This document shows positions 54,622 to 62,412 of a DNA stretch of 64,000 nt, piece after piece. This stretch comes from JANWXD01 sp035575135 (lineage in GTDB: Bacteria > Acidobacteriota > Terriglobia > Bryobacterales > Bryobacteraceae). The notes beneath the pieces were generated by a model. The model was not told where the DNA came from and did not search any database. It worked only from the letters and a program-made list of their open reading frames with translations. The position numbers and the translations under genes were made by a program. The DNA lies in the NCBI GenBank assembly GCA_035575135.1, contig DATLYE010000050.1, positions 51,909-115,908 of the forward strand, given 5' to 3'. Numbering within the stretch: position 1 is the first letter of the stretch; every line of letters starts with the position of its first letter.

Positions 54622-55734
54622 TCACCGGTCCACCTCGCCCAGCACTATGTCTATTGTACCGATGATGGCCACCACGTCGGCCACCAGCGCGCCCCGCGTC
54701 ATCTTGTCGAGCGCCTGCAAGTTCACGAACGACGGAGGCCGCACCCGCACCCGGTAGGGCTGCGTCGAACCGTCGCTCACCACGTAATAGCCCAGCTCGC
54801 CCTTGGGCGCCTCGATCGAAACGTACACCTCGCCCACCGGCGGCTTCATCACCTTGGGCACTTTGGCCATGATCGGCCCTTCCGGAATCCCCTCCACCGC
54901 CTGGCGGATGATCCGCACCGACTGGCGCATCTCCTGCATCCGCACGATGTAGCGATCGTAGGTGTCGCCGTTTTCCCGCGTCGGAATCTCGAAGTCGTAT
55001 TTCTCGTAGCCGCTGTACGGCTGCGCCTTGCGCAGGTCCCACTTGACCCCCGCCGCCCGCAGCAGCGGCCCGGTGACGCCGTAGGCCTTGCAGTCCTCCG
55101 CCCGCAGGATCCCGACGTTCACGAGCCGCGCCTTCCAGATGCGGTTTTCCGTCAGCAGTTCCTCGTACTCGTCGAACTTCGGCAGCAGCAGGTCGCAGAC
55201 CCGCTTGACGTCCTTCTCGAAATCCTCGTAGATCTCGTACTGCAAGCCGCCGATGCGAAAAGCGTGCGTGGTCAGGCGCGCCCCGCAGTACTTTTCGAAG
55301 ATGTTCAGAATCTCCTCGCGCTCCCGGAAGGTGTAAAACACCGGCGTAATCGCCCCGATGTCGAGGGCGTGCGTGCCGAGCCAGAGCAGGTGGCTGGCGA
55401 TCCGGTTGAACTCGGTCAGAATCACCCGCACCGCCTGCGCCTTCGGCGGCGCCTCCACATCCAGCAGTTTCTCCACCGCCAGGCAGTAGCCCAGGCCGTT
55501 GGAGACCGCCGCCACGTAGTCCATCCGGTCCACGTACGGCGCAAACATCTGGTAGGTGCGATTCTCGGCGATCTTCTCGACGCCCCGGTGCAGATAGCCG
55601 ATCACGCACTCGGCCCCGATCACCTTCTCCCCGTCCAGCTTCAGGATCACCCGCAGCACGCCGTGCGTGGACGGATGCTGGGGGCCCATGTTCAGGACCA
55701 GCTCGGTGGCGTCGAGAAACGTACTGTCCGGCAT
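54622..55734 (-). CDS. nuoD: NADH-quinone oxidoreductase subunit D
   Basis: 370 residues, the 49-kDa-type subunit. NMGPQHPSTHGVLRVILKLDGE, HRGVEKIAENRTYQMFAPYVDRMDY, and ending ALVADVVAIIGTIDIVLGEVDR. Forms the quinone site with NuoB. Starts 4 nt after nuoC. Confidence 0.96.
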   Translation of the reverse strand: MPDSTFLDATELVLNMGPQHPSTHGVLRVILKLDGEKVIGAECVIGYLHRGVEKIAENRTYQMFAPYVDRMDYVAAVSNGLGYCLAVEKLLDVEAPPKAQAVRVILTEFNRIASHLLWLGTHALDIGAITPVFYTFREREEILNIFEKYCGARLTTHAFRIGGLQYEIYEDFEKDVKRVCDLLLPKFDEYEELLTENRIWKARLVNVGILRAEDCKAYGVTGPLLRAAGVKWDLRKAQPYSGYEKYDFEIPTRENGDTYDRYIVRMQEMRQSVRIIRQAVEGIPEGPIMAKVPKVMKPPVGEVYVSIEAPKGELGYYVVSDGSTQPYRVRVRPPSFVNLQALDKMTRGALVADVVAIIGTIDIVLGEVDR

Positions 55735-55738
55735 ATTC

Positions 55739-56326
55739 TTACTGGCCGCTTTCGATGCCCAGATTCTCCTTCACCCAGCGCTCGTCCTGCCGGATGATGC
55801 TGTAGTCCTTGCGCAGCGGGTGGCCCTCCCAGTCCTCCGGCAACAGGATGCGCCGCATGTCCGGGTGTCCGGCAAACTCGATTCCGAACATGTCGAAGAC
55901 CTCCCGCTCGAGCCAGTTGGCGCCGGGATAGACGCCCGTCGCCGTGCCCGGCTGGTAGCCCTCGGCAATCCGGGTCTTGATGCGGATGCGCTGGTTGCGG
56001 CTGAAGCTGTAAACGATGTAGACCAGATCGAAGCGCTCGGCCCGTTCCGGATAGTCCACCGCCGTGATGTCCACCAGGTAATCGAAGCCGGCCTCGTCGC
56101 GCAGAAACTGGAGGATTCCCACGACCGCCTCCGGCCGGGCCACCAGAAACTCCTGGCCCCGGTAGCTGGCAAACTCAAGGATCTGCTCGCCGAAGCGGTC
56201 TTTGAGGGCGCGGGTCAGCTCGCTCTCCCACGGCGTCGTGGCCATGGGCGGAGGCGGCGCCGGCCCCTTGGCCGCCCCATGCCCGCCCGCCGCCGGCTTC
56301 TGCTGCGCCTTATCCTCTTCGGCCAT
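55739..56326 (-). CDS. nuoC: NADH-quinone oxidoreductase subunit C
   Basis: 195 residues, with the 30-kDa signature WLEREVFDMFGIEFAGHPD, then MRRILLPEDWEGHPLRKDY. The N-terminus has a low-complexity extension (MAEEDKAQQKPAAGGHGAAKG). The first ten codons and 30 bp upstream are present a second time at 57680-57739. First gene of the preserved operon; nuoA and nuoB, normally just before it, are absent here. Confidence 0.95.
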   Translation of the reverse strand: MAEEDKAQQKPAAGGHGAAKGPAPPPPMATTPWESELTRALKDRFGEQILEFASYRGQEFLVARPEAVVGILQFLRDEAGFDYLVDITAVDYPERAERFDLVYIVYSFSRNQRIRIKTRIAEGYQPGTATGVYPGANWLEREVFDMFGIEFAGHPDMRRILLPEDWEGHPLRKDYSIIRQDERWVKENLGIESGQ

Positions 56327-56356
56327 ACCGCCCTTCGAAGACCACCAACTTTATCA
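56297..56356. repeat. 60-bp perfect direct repeat, copy 1 (start of intact nuoC)
   Basis: Covers the nuoC start codon (56324-56326), its first ten codons and 30 bp of leader. Identical to 57680-57739; bases outside both ends differ. The copies are 1383 bp apart and flank the two-gene cassette. Confidence 0.95.
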
Positions 56357-56383
56357 AAAACGTGAACAGCCTTGAAAAGCCCT

Positions 56384-57148
56384 TCAGCCCTTCGGCTCGA
56401 CCCCTGTGAGATCCAATAAACGGTGCCGCTCGCTCCAGACCACCAGTTCGGACAGACTCTCCAGGATTTCGAGGTGCTCCTTTGTCCAGACCTTCTCGCA
56501 ATCATCAAGCAGCGTGGTGTAAGCAAACCGCCCGTTAATCCGCCTCAGGTCGTACCACATGCGAACCGCCCGGCTCACCAGCTGTTCCGCGTAACTGGGC
56601 GCACCCGTCGAGAGCGTTTGCATCAGGATTGGCTGGCGCTTCCTCTCGATATAGAAGTCAACCGTATAGGTTTGTCCGGAGCGTCCTGTCGTTTTATAGT
56701 CCGCTTGGTACGGAATCTCGTGCTCGACCAGATACTCTTCAACGTCTTCCTTGAACGTCGTGCCCGCCCCGAAGCGGGCAGTGAAGAGCAGATCGGTCGT
56801 ACGGAGGGCGGCCTGACTGAGACGAATCACTGCGGGCGCGATTTCTCGTTCAGACTCCACCAACAGGCGGAGCTCCCCCCGAAACCAATGAACTCCCTGT
56901 GCTTGGAGCACTCCTTCGAACAATTTCCGTCTCTTCGGAGTACTTTCTACGTCGAATCGGTATGCAGCCAGAGTGGCCACCGTCTCGGCCAGGTCCGTCA
57001 CGACAAGACCTTCCGCATCCTGGATGAGATAGAACTCCATCAGGTCTCCGTCAGGGTACTCGAGCGGCGTGACAATCACCACCCGTCCGTCCTCTTCACG
57101 ACAGGCAAACAAAGGACCGAGTTCGCGTCGCAGACTTTCTTCAACCAT
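56384..57148 (-). CDS. DUF1828/DUF1829-like protein (second gene of the inserted cassette)
   Basis: 254 residues from the ATG at MVEESLRRELGPLFACREEDG; the frame is open further upstream over the neighbour. The N-terminal part VVIVTPLEYPDGDLMEFYLIQDAEGLVVTDLAETVATLAAY is characteristic of the DUF1828 fold. The C-terminal part has FKEDVEEYLVEHEIPYQADY and TYTVDFYIERKR, as in DUF1829. Role unknown; related proteins occur near phage and defence genes. It starts 14 nt after its partner gene. Confidence 0.65.
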   Translation of the reverse strand: MVEESLRRELGPLFACREEDGRVVIVTPLEYPDGDLMEFYLIQDAEGLVVTDLAETVATLAAYRFDVESTPKRRKLFEGVLQAQGVHWFRGELRLLVESEREIAPAVIRLSQAALRTTDLLFTARFGAGTTFKEDVEEYLVEHEIPYQADYKTTGRSGQTYTVDFYIERKRQPILMQTLSTGAPSYAEQLVSRAVRMWYDLRRINGRFAYTTLLDDCEKVWTKEHLEILESLSELVVWSERHRLLDLTGVEPKG

Positions 57149-57162
57149 CGCGCAGTTTAGCC

Positions 57163-57606
57163 TCACCACAGCCTCCTCTGGATCGCAGGAGCCACGAACC
57201 GCCCCCTGAAGCCGATGTTGCATTCCCTGAGGAAACCGTGAAACACGCTCGCCCAGTCGGAGACCGTTAACTCCGTCGGAACATACGCTCGCTTTTCCCG
57301 ATACGCATCCGTCCACACGTGCTTGTGAATCCGTTCGTGCAGTTTTTCGCAGTCCGGATTGTGGTGCACCTTGCCGGCGTGCAGCATTACGATCGGCTGC
57401 GAGCCCGCAAACAGGTGTAGCTTAAAATAGCCTGTCGCCTCCGTGATCACACCCTTCAAAACCATTGCGTGCCCGACGGATTCCGACCGAACCTCGACGG
57501 AAAACTCCTGATATCCGGGCCGCCTCCGCCACTCCACATCTTCTTCTATCCACTTGGCTTTCTCCAAAACGCTGGCAACCTCGGCTTCATTCAGCCACTC
57601 AGCCAT
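57163..57606 (-). CDS. DUF6978-like protein (first gene of the inserted cassette)
   Basis: 147 residues. MAEWLNEAEVASVLEKAKWIEEDV at the start, then a His-containing middle (VMLHAGKVHHNPDCEKLHERIHKH) and the ending FLRECNIGFRGRFVAPAIQRRLW. This ending resembles DUF6978-type proteins (FMRYCNI...IQRGLF); I rely on memory and rate it as likely, not certain. Its ATG overlaps by 8 nt the stop of the truncated nuoC copy, so it may be translated by coupling. Confidence 0.55.
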   Translation of the reverse strand: MAEWLNEAEVASVLEKAKWIEEDVEWRRRPGYQEFSVEVRSESVGHAMVLKGVITEATGYFKLHLFAGSQPIVMLHAGKVHHNPDCEKLHERIHKHVWTDAYREKRAYVPTELTVSDWASVFHGFLRECNIGFRGRFVAPAIQRRLW

Positions 57607-57709
57607 GACGTGCGCTCAGTCTGCGGACATCTCCCGCGGCCGGTCTCGAGCTGCCGAGAACGCGCCTCAGGCCGCTCGCCTTCTGCTGCGCCTTATCCTC
57701 TTCGGCCAT
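57599..57709 (-). pseudogene. Truncated second copy of the nuoC start
   Basis: ATG GCC GAA GAG ... encodes the first ten nuoC residues MAEEDKAQQK, then 26 foreign residues (ASGLRRVLGSS...) to a TGA at 57599-57601. This stop lies inside the start of the DUF6978-like gene. It would be a 36-residue leader peptide if translated. Confidence 0.75.
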
Positions 57710-57739
57710 ACCGCCCTTCGAAGACCACCAACTTTATCA
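57680..57739. repeat. 60-bp perfect direct repeat, copy 2 (upstream side of cassette)
   Basis: Second copy of the nuoC 5' end, identical to 56297-56356. Sequence further upstream (57740-57850) is GC-rich with no gene seen and no nuoB. Confidence 0.95.
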
Positions 57740-57850
57740 CACTTCCCACCGGCCCCCAACACGCCACGGCCCCCAACGGATCCCACCCGACGGGCCGCGC
57801 AGCAGCCACACTCGCCGGGCCGTCACCCCAGTCACTGAACTACTCACCGG

Positions 57851-58450
57851 TTACGCTCCGAACCATTCTTGCAGCGTCTCCCGCAGGCGCAAGAACGCAG
57901 AATCCCGGCACCTTTCAACGCCCACTCTTCGCGCGAGTGTCCGATAAATGGCCGACGACCGCGGCTTTTGCACCTGCCACAGAGCGCGTTCCACCGCCTT
58001 TTTAGGTTCTTTCGGCTTCGGGTCCTGGGCCCCCCAAAGTCCTTCCTGCTCGAGCCAGGACCGCAGCGCTGGCTGGCGCCCGGCCCAGCCCAGCGCCTCT
58101 GCGACGCGCGGTGAATCGCTCCACACCCAGGCCTCGAGTTCGGGCGCAATCACGATGGCACGTGCCCAGCCGCCCAGCCCGGCTTTCGCCAGCTCTCGAT
58201 CGAGCTGCTTTTGAATATCCGGAGGTGCACCCTCCCATGCCGCATCCAGCAGCAGAAGCCCGTGCTGGTACGCGGTTTGGACAGAACGCACGAATTCGAC
58301 GCCTTCGTGGAAAACGCCGGGGTCTCTCCGCGGATGGACCACCACTTTGGCACTGATGCAACGCATCCCGAGAGCTTCATGGCGTTCGAACAGCTCCTCT
58401 ACGGCCGCCTCGGTGTTTTTGTCCGGTACGAGACAAATCAGATCGCTCAT
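57851..58450 (-). CDS. DUF4276/TOPRIM-like partner of the AAA ATPase
   Basis: 199 residues from an ATG overlapping the ATPase stop (ATGA). N-terminal LICLVPDKNTEAAVEELFERHE resembles the first acidic motif of TOPRIM/DUF4276-type proteins, followed by LLLLDAAWEGAPP and VIAPELEAWVWSDSPRVAEAL, the usual E-x-E/W segment. Typically such genes follow an OLD/AAA-type ATPase in defence islands, where the pair senses and degrades or modifies nucleic acid. Activity not shown by sequence. Confidence 0.6.
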   Translation of the reverse strand: MSDLICLVPDKNTEAAVEELFERHEALGMRCISAKVVVHPRRDPGVFHEGVEFVRSVQTAYQHGLLLLDAAWEGAPPDIQKQLDRELAKAGLGGWARAIVIAPELEAWVWSDSPRVAEALGWAGRQPALRSWLEQEGLWGAQDPKPKEPKKAVERALWQVQKPRSSAIYRTLARRVGVERCRDSAFLRLRETLQEWFGA

Positions 58451-59778
58451 CCGAGGATTCCGCTTGCCAAGAGAGTCCCCAGATCTAGCTTCCCTCGCCA
58501 TTCTTTGAGCGTGGGGTGCTCGTCCCCCGAGACGATGTCTGTTGCTCCATGCTCGTCGCGCGCAAAGCACAAGACTTCCCGTGCGCTCGCCATGCTCAGC
58601 ATCACGGGAGAGTGCGTCGCCAGGAGCACCTGGGCCCCGTAGACCGAGGACAGAGACTGGTAGACTGTTTCCACCGCCCGCGGGTGGATGCCGTTCTCCG
58701 GTTCTTCCACCAGATAGATACCGGAAACATCCGGTATGTAGGCGAGCAACGTCAGGGCAAGCAGCCGCAGCGTCCCGTCGGAAACAAGCCAGGATGGAAT
58801 CACGAGCCCGTTCTTGTATTTCAAGACAAGATAGCGATGCCGGTCTTCTTCCCGCTCCCGGGTCTCGATGCGCTCGATGTCCGGCAAGGCCTCGCGGACG
58901 TGCGCGACCCAGTCCTTCAAACGGCCCGGGTGTTCCTTTTCAAGGGCGTGAACGACCCAGGGCAGGTTAGAGCCGTCGGGAAGATAGCCCCTGGCACGTC
59001 CCGGCGGACTCGGCAGGCGCATCGCCTCACTGGACAGCACCAGCCGCTGCACGCGCTCGGTCAGGAGCTCGCGGAACCACGTCGCCACTGGGAACCGCTC
59101 TTCGTCCTCCGGCACACTCCCGAGTGCCGCCTTGTCGGCTGCCACGCGGAATGGATGATGCCACCCCGACGTCTCCGACGAAAACGTGACTCTTTCCGGC
59201 TCGTCACCCCTGCCGATGACTTTTTTCCAGCCGGCGGGCGTGCGTTTTCGCGGAGGGTGCACGATGCTCTCCGGAGGCTTCGGTGGTTCGGGGAAGAGCG
59301 TCCTCTGAGCGCTGCCCCCGTTCTGGACCCATCGCGAAGCCTGCTCCTCGGGCCGCAGCCACAGGTTCTCGGACACCACCCGCAGCGGTCCGGAAACATC
59401 CACCGCGATCTCGTAGCGACAGCGACAAAGATGCGTGTTGCCGTTTTTGAGACGCTTCCGAAGGTCCGGAGGCATGACCACTTCGATCGCCAGCTCGAAC
59501 ACCTCGCGCTCGCGCATCCATGTGAGCTGCTTCGCGTCTCGCGCCCGGTGTGGGATTGAGAGCCTGGCATTTCCCTCGACCGCTCCGATCAGCCCCGCGC
59601 GCAAGAAATCCCCCAGAAATGCCGGAACATCGAGGAATGTGGACTTGCCGCTCGCGTTCGGGCCCACCAGAACGTGAAACCGCTGCAAGCCACACGAGAC
59701 GTAGCGCAAACAGCGATAACCTAATGCCTCGATACGCGCGATAGACCCGGGAACGCACCCCATCCGGCCATCGCTCAT
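58447..59778 (-). CDS. AAA/ABC-type ATPase (OLD-like) of a defence-type pair
   Basis: 443 residues from an ATG with RBS (AAAGGA). Walker A VLVGPNASGKST, Q/insertion region with long middle part, signature SDGTLRLLALTLLAYI, Walker B GIYLVEEPENGIHP with the His loop VLLATHSPVML. This is the AAA_15/AAA_21 pattern seen in OLD, RloA and many abortive-infection proteins. Coupled to the DUF4276-like gene. The ORF upstream of this start contains a helicase-like N-terminal fragment. Confidence 0.8.
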   Translation of the reverse strand: MSDGRMGCVPGSIARIEALGYRCLRYVSCGLQRFHVLVGPNASGKSTFLDVPAFLGDFLRAGLIGAVEGNARLSIPHRARDAKQLTWMREREVFELAIEVVMPPDLRKRLKNGNTHLCRCRYEIAVDVSGPLRVVSENLWLRPEEQASRWVQNGGSAQRTLFPEPPKPPESIVHPPRKRTPAGWKKVIGRGDEPERVTFSSETSGWHHPFRVAADKAALGSVPEDEERFPVATWFRELLTERVQRLVLSSEAMRLPSPPGRARGYLPDGSNLPWVVHALEKEHPGRLKDWVAHVREALPDIERIETREREEDRHRYLVLKYKNGLVIPSWLVSDGTLRLLALTLLAYIPDVSGIYLVEEPENGIHPRAVETVYQSLSSVYGAQVLLATHSPVMLSMASAREVLCFARDEHGATDIVSGDEHPTLKEWRGKLDLGTLLASGILG

Positions 59779-59865
59779 AAACCCACGTTCCTTTTTGTTT
59801 CGCGCTGCGCTCTCAACGGCCCGCCCGATCCCTTGCCCGATCCGCGACGCCAGCCGCCCTCCAGC

Positions 59866-60412
59866 CACCAGCTTCAGTATACGTAACCCTTCGCCGGCGC
59901 TCCCCGCCCCCGAGACACCCCCTCCCTCGACGGCCCATGCCACGCCCGCCCGGGTCCAACCCGCGGCCCTACTCCTCCCGCCTCACTTTGATGTCCGCCT
60001 CATCCAGCGGCTCTTCCACTGCGTTGCGCAGCCAGGCCGCATCGAAGCCCGCCGCCGACGTGCCCTCGACCCGCAGCTTCACCTTGCCGCCGTCGGAGCG
60101 GTCCGCCAGGTTCGCAATCGCCGGGAAGGCCTTGAAGACCTGCTCCCGTGTGGCTTCAAAAGCCAGCGCAATGCGCGTCTTCAAAGTGGGCGGCGCTTGC
60201 GGCGGCGGCGGCGCCACATCAGGACCCGGGCCCACAGGCGGAGGGGTCACACCGCTGCCCGTCGAGGCGCCTGTGTCCACCGGTGTACCAGCCGCCGGCG
60301 CCTCCGGAATCGCAGCGGGCACGATCAGAAAACCCGACTCCAGATCAACCTCGTCCTCGGCGATCTCCTTCCGATACGCCACCCGGTCCCGGCTCACCTG
60401 GAACTTCTCGTC
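59866..60412. repeat. About 545-bp direct repeat, copy A
   Basis: Nearly identical to 61303-61844 with scattered substitutions and a 6-bp length difference in a GGC run. It carries the C-terminal end of a DUF499-like gene and the beginning of the next gene (helicase-like N-terminus). A third, short, similar piece lies at about 63418-63467. Confidence 0.85.
59969..60406 (-). pseudogene. C-terminal fragment of a DUF499-like ATPase (copy A)
   Basis: Encodes FQVSRDRVAYRKEIAEDEV... through a Pro/Gly-rich linker to the conserved-looking end LRNAVEEPLDEADIKVRREE. I recognise this end as similar to the C-terminus of DUF499 (COG1483) proteins. No start codon or N-terminal part remains. It is joined to a DUF1156-like start. 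Confidence 0.6.
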
Positions 60413-60480
60413 CCGCGCCGCCTCCTTGCTGATCGCCCGGTGGGCCGCAAGTCCTCGATTAGCCTGCAGTCGTCCCTCAC
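60394..60480 (-). pseudogene. Scar of a DUF1156-like methylase start
   Basis: A GTG overlapping the restored HEPN stop opens a frame reading MRDDCRLIED, the typical start of DUF1156 proteins (x-x-RLIE-x-x-LP). A frame change follows, and the next frame gives RAISKEAARDEK, the next DUF1156 segment (x-I-x-x-E-A-x-R-E-K). Then the DUF499 C-terminus is joined directly. Read as a frameshifted deletion junction. Confidence 0.5.
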
Positions 60481-60859
60481 TGTCCACCCTCGATAAAGCG
60501 TTCCACGGCTTCCAAAAACTCTCGGGCCTGCTCGATACGGCGCGAAACCGATTGGGGATCAATCAGGACCTCTACATCGTAGTCGCCTCGCAGTCGCTCG
60601 TCGAAAGAATCTAGCAACCACCGGTGGTATTTAGGGTCCAGCAGCCCGGCTTCGCGAAGTGCTCACCGAACGCGGCATGTACACTGGCGTGCTTTCTGTA
60701 TTGGAGGTTTTTCTCGCGCAATAAAGCTTGTGCAGCGTGAAACATCGCGTAGTAGGCCCGGCCTGCGGCGAACTCCTCGTTGCCGTCCTTCTTCAGGCAC
60801 TCCGCCGCTCGCAGGGCCCGCCGCGCTTTTTCGAGCAACTTGCGTGCCTCCTCGGTCAA
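60477..60859 (-). pseudogene. HEPN toxin, single-base frameshift
   Basis: TTG start overlaps the antitoxin stop (TTGA). TEEARKLLEKARRALRAAE, then the HEPN core AAGRAYYAMFHAAQALL (R-x6-H). After HFAK the frame gives a stop at 60611. Adding one A near 60650 restores EAGLLDPKYHRWLLDSF and ending EFLEAVERFIEGGQ, which is the usual HEPN C-terminus and gives about 127 residues. So it is either a broken toxin or a homopolymer sequencing error. Confidence 0.75.
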
Positions 60860-61176
60860 GCCGCCACCGCCTCCCGGCGCACGTTCACAAAGAACATGCT
60901 CTGATCTTCCCGCCAGCGCTCTTCTGAAACCAGCACACGGCTGATGCTCCGCCCGCATTCCAACGAGAGCTGCGAAACCAGTGCGCTCGTGCGCTCGATC
61001 TCGCTCGAGTAGTCATCTACGCGGTCCAAGACAATCAGAACATCCAGATCCGACTCCTCGTCAGCTTCGCCGCGCGCATACGAGCCGAAAATATAAACTC
61101 CCTTCAAACGCTCGCCGTATATCTCCGCGAGGCCGTCTTTTAGCCGCGAGACCGTTGCTCGGATGCTCTCGTTCAC
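60856..61176 (-). CDS. MNT-type nucleotidyltransferase antitoxin
   Basis: 106 residues from GTG. VYIFGSYARGEADEESDLDVLIVL is the minimal nucleotidyltransferase motif (GSxARG-x(n)-SDxD). Such proteins silence the HEPN RNase toxin by adding AMP (type VII toxin-antitoxin). Overlaps the HEPN start and the stop of an upstream fragment (GTGA). Confidence 0.85.
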   Translation of the reverse strand: MNESIRATVSRLKDGLAEIYGERLKGVYIFGSYARGEADEESDLDVLIVLDRVDDYSSEIERTSALVSQLSLECGRSISRVLVSEERWREDQSMFFVNVRREAVAA

Positions 61177-61304
61177 TTGCTGCCCTCCCTTCTCCCGCCG
61201 CCTTCAATCGCCTCCGCCGCAATCTCGTAAAGCCGCGCCGTCACGACCTCCCGCTCGGCGTGACCCAGCCGCACCGCAGGATCCTGAACGCGACGCCGGC
61301 CGCA
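61173..61304 (-). pseudogene. C-terminal fragment of an upstream gene of the decayed operon
   Basis: Continuous frame ...QDPAVRLGHAEREVVTARLYEIAAEAIEGGG to a stop overlapping the MNT start. No N-terminus. The source gene is not recognised; position suggests the end of the helicase or of a methylase gene. It begins at the edge of repeat copy B. Confidence 0.4.
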
Positions 61305-61844
61305 CCAGCTTCAGTATACGTAAGCCTTCGCCGGCGCTCCCCGCCCCCGAGACACCCCCTCCCTCGACGGACCATGCCACGCCCGCCCGGGTCCAACCCG
61401 CGGCCCTACTCCTCCCGCCTCACTTTGATATCCGCCTCATCCAGCGGCTCTTCCACCGCGTTCCGCAGCCAGGCCGCATCGAAGCCGGACGCCGACGTGC
61501 CCTCCACCCGGAGCTTCACCCTGCCGCCGTCGGAGCGGTCCGCCAGGTTCGCAATCGCCGGGAAGGCCTTGAAGACCTGCTCCCGTGTGGCTTCAAAAGC
61601 CAGCGCAATGCGCGTCTTCAAAGTGGGCGGCGCTTGCGGCGGCGCCACATCGGCACCCGGGCCCACAGGCGGAGGGGTCACACCGCTGCCCGTCGAGGCG
61701 CCTGTGTCCACCGGTGTACCAGCCGCCGGCGCCTCCGGAATCGCCGTGGGCGCGATCAGAAAACCCGACTCCAGATCAACCTCGTCCTCGGCGATCTCCT
61801 TCTGATACGCCACTCGCTCCCGGCTCACCTGGAACTTCCCGTCG
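61303..61844. repeat. About 545-bp direct repeat, copy B
   Basis: Counterpart of 59866-60412. It begins at CACCAGCTTCAGTATACG and carries the end of the second DUF499-like remnant. Confidence 0.85.
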
Positions 61845-62412
61845 CTGCCAAGCACCGGCACGGTCCCGCTGAAATAACCAAAAACCCCGTCCTTGACCCC
61901 CCGGGCGATCGCCTTGCGTACGGCCGCCTCCGATTCCAGTCGCGGCGGCGTCAGATCACGGAAGAACGACTCGACCACCTCAGCCGCCCGAATCCCCGCA
62001 ACCGGCGGCTCCCCCTCGCCCAGCCCGACCCGCTCGGCCACTTTCCGGGGCGTCACGCTCCCGTGCAGGCGTGGCGTCCCTACGCCGGTCGACAACTCCA
62101 TGACCCGCTCATGAATCCCGGTCGCCTGCAAAGGACGCCCGCCCCGCTCCACCTTCTCGATTTCCGGCTCCCCGTCCTGCACCCGCAGCAGCCAGACCGC
62201 ACCGTAGAGCTCGCGCAAGCACGATTCCGCCGCCTCCTCGGTCCGTTTCCTCTCCCTGAGTTGATCGAGTTGCTCCTTGGTCAGCCGCAGCTGCTGCTTC
62301 CTGCCTTCCACCCGCTCGATGGCCAGCAGGTACCGCACCGCGGTTGACCACGGGTGGGGATCGCCCGCCGCTTGACCAGTTCGGTCCAGGGGCGCAGTGC
62401 TGTTGTGCTCAT
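61406..62412 (-). pseudogene. DUF499-like ATPase gene with internal deletion (copy B)
   Basis: ATG at 62410-62412 overlaps the HEPN stop (ATGA) and opens MSTTALRPWTELVK, typical of the start of DUF499 proteins. The frame is then lost. The rest is in another frame: AVRYLLAIERVEGRKQQLRL, IARGVKDGVFGYFSG, FQVSRERVAYQKEIAED and the same C-terminus as copy A. The central ATPase domain, several hundred residues in intact relatives, is missing. Confidence 0.6.

Noticed and set aside
56357..56383. Possible promoter just upstream of intact nuoC
   Set aside because: Only weak -10/-35-like strings; not good enough to call.
59779..59943. N-terminal extension of the AAA ATPase
   Set aside because: It belongs to the repeated helicase-like fragment and lacks an RBS; the internal ATG with RBS is the better start.
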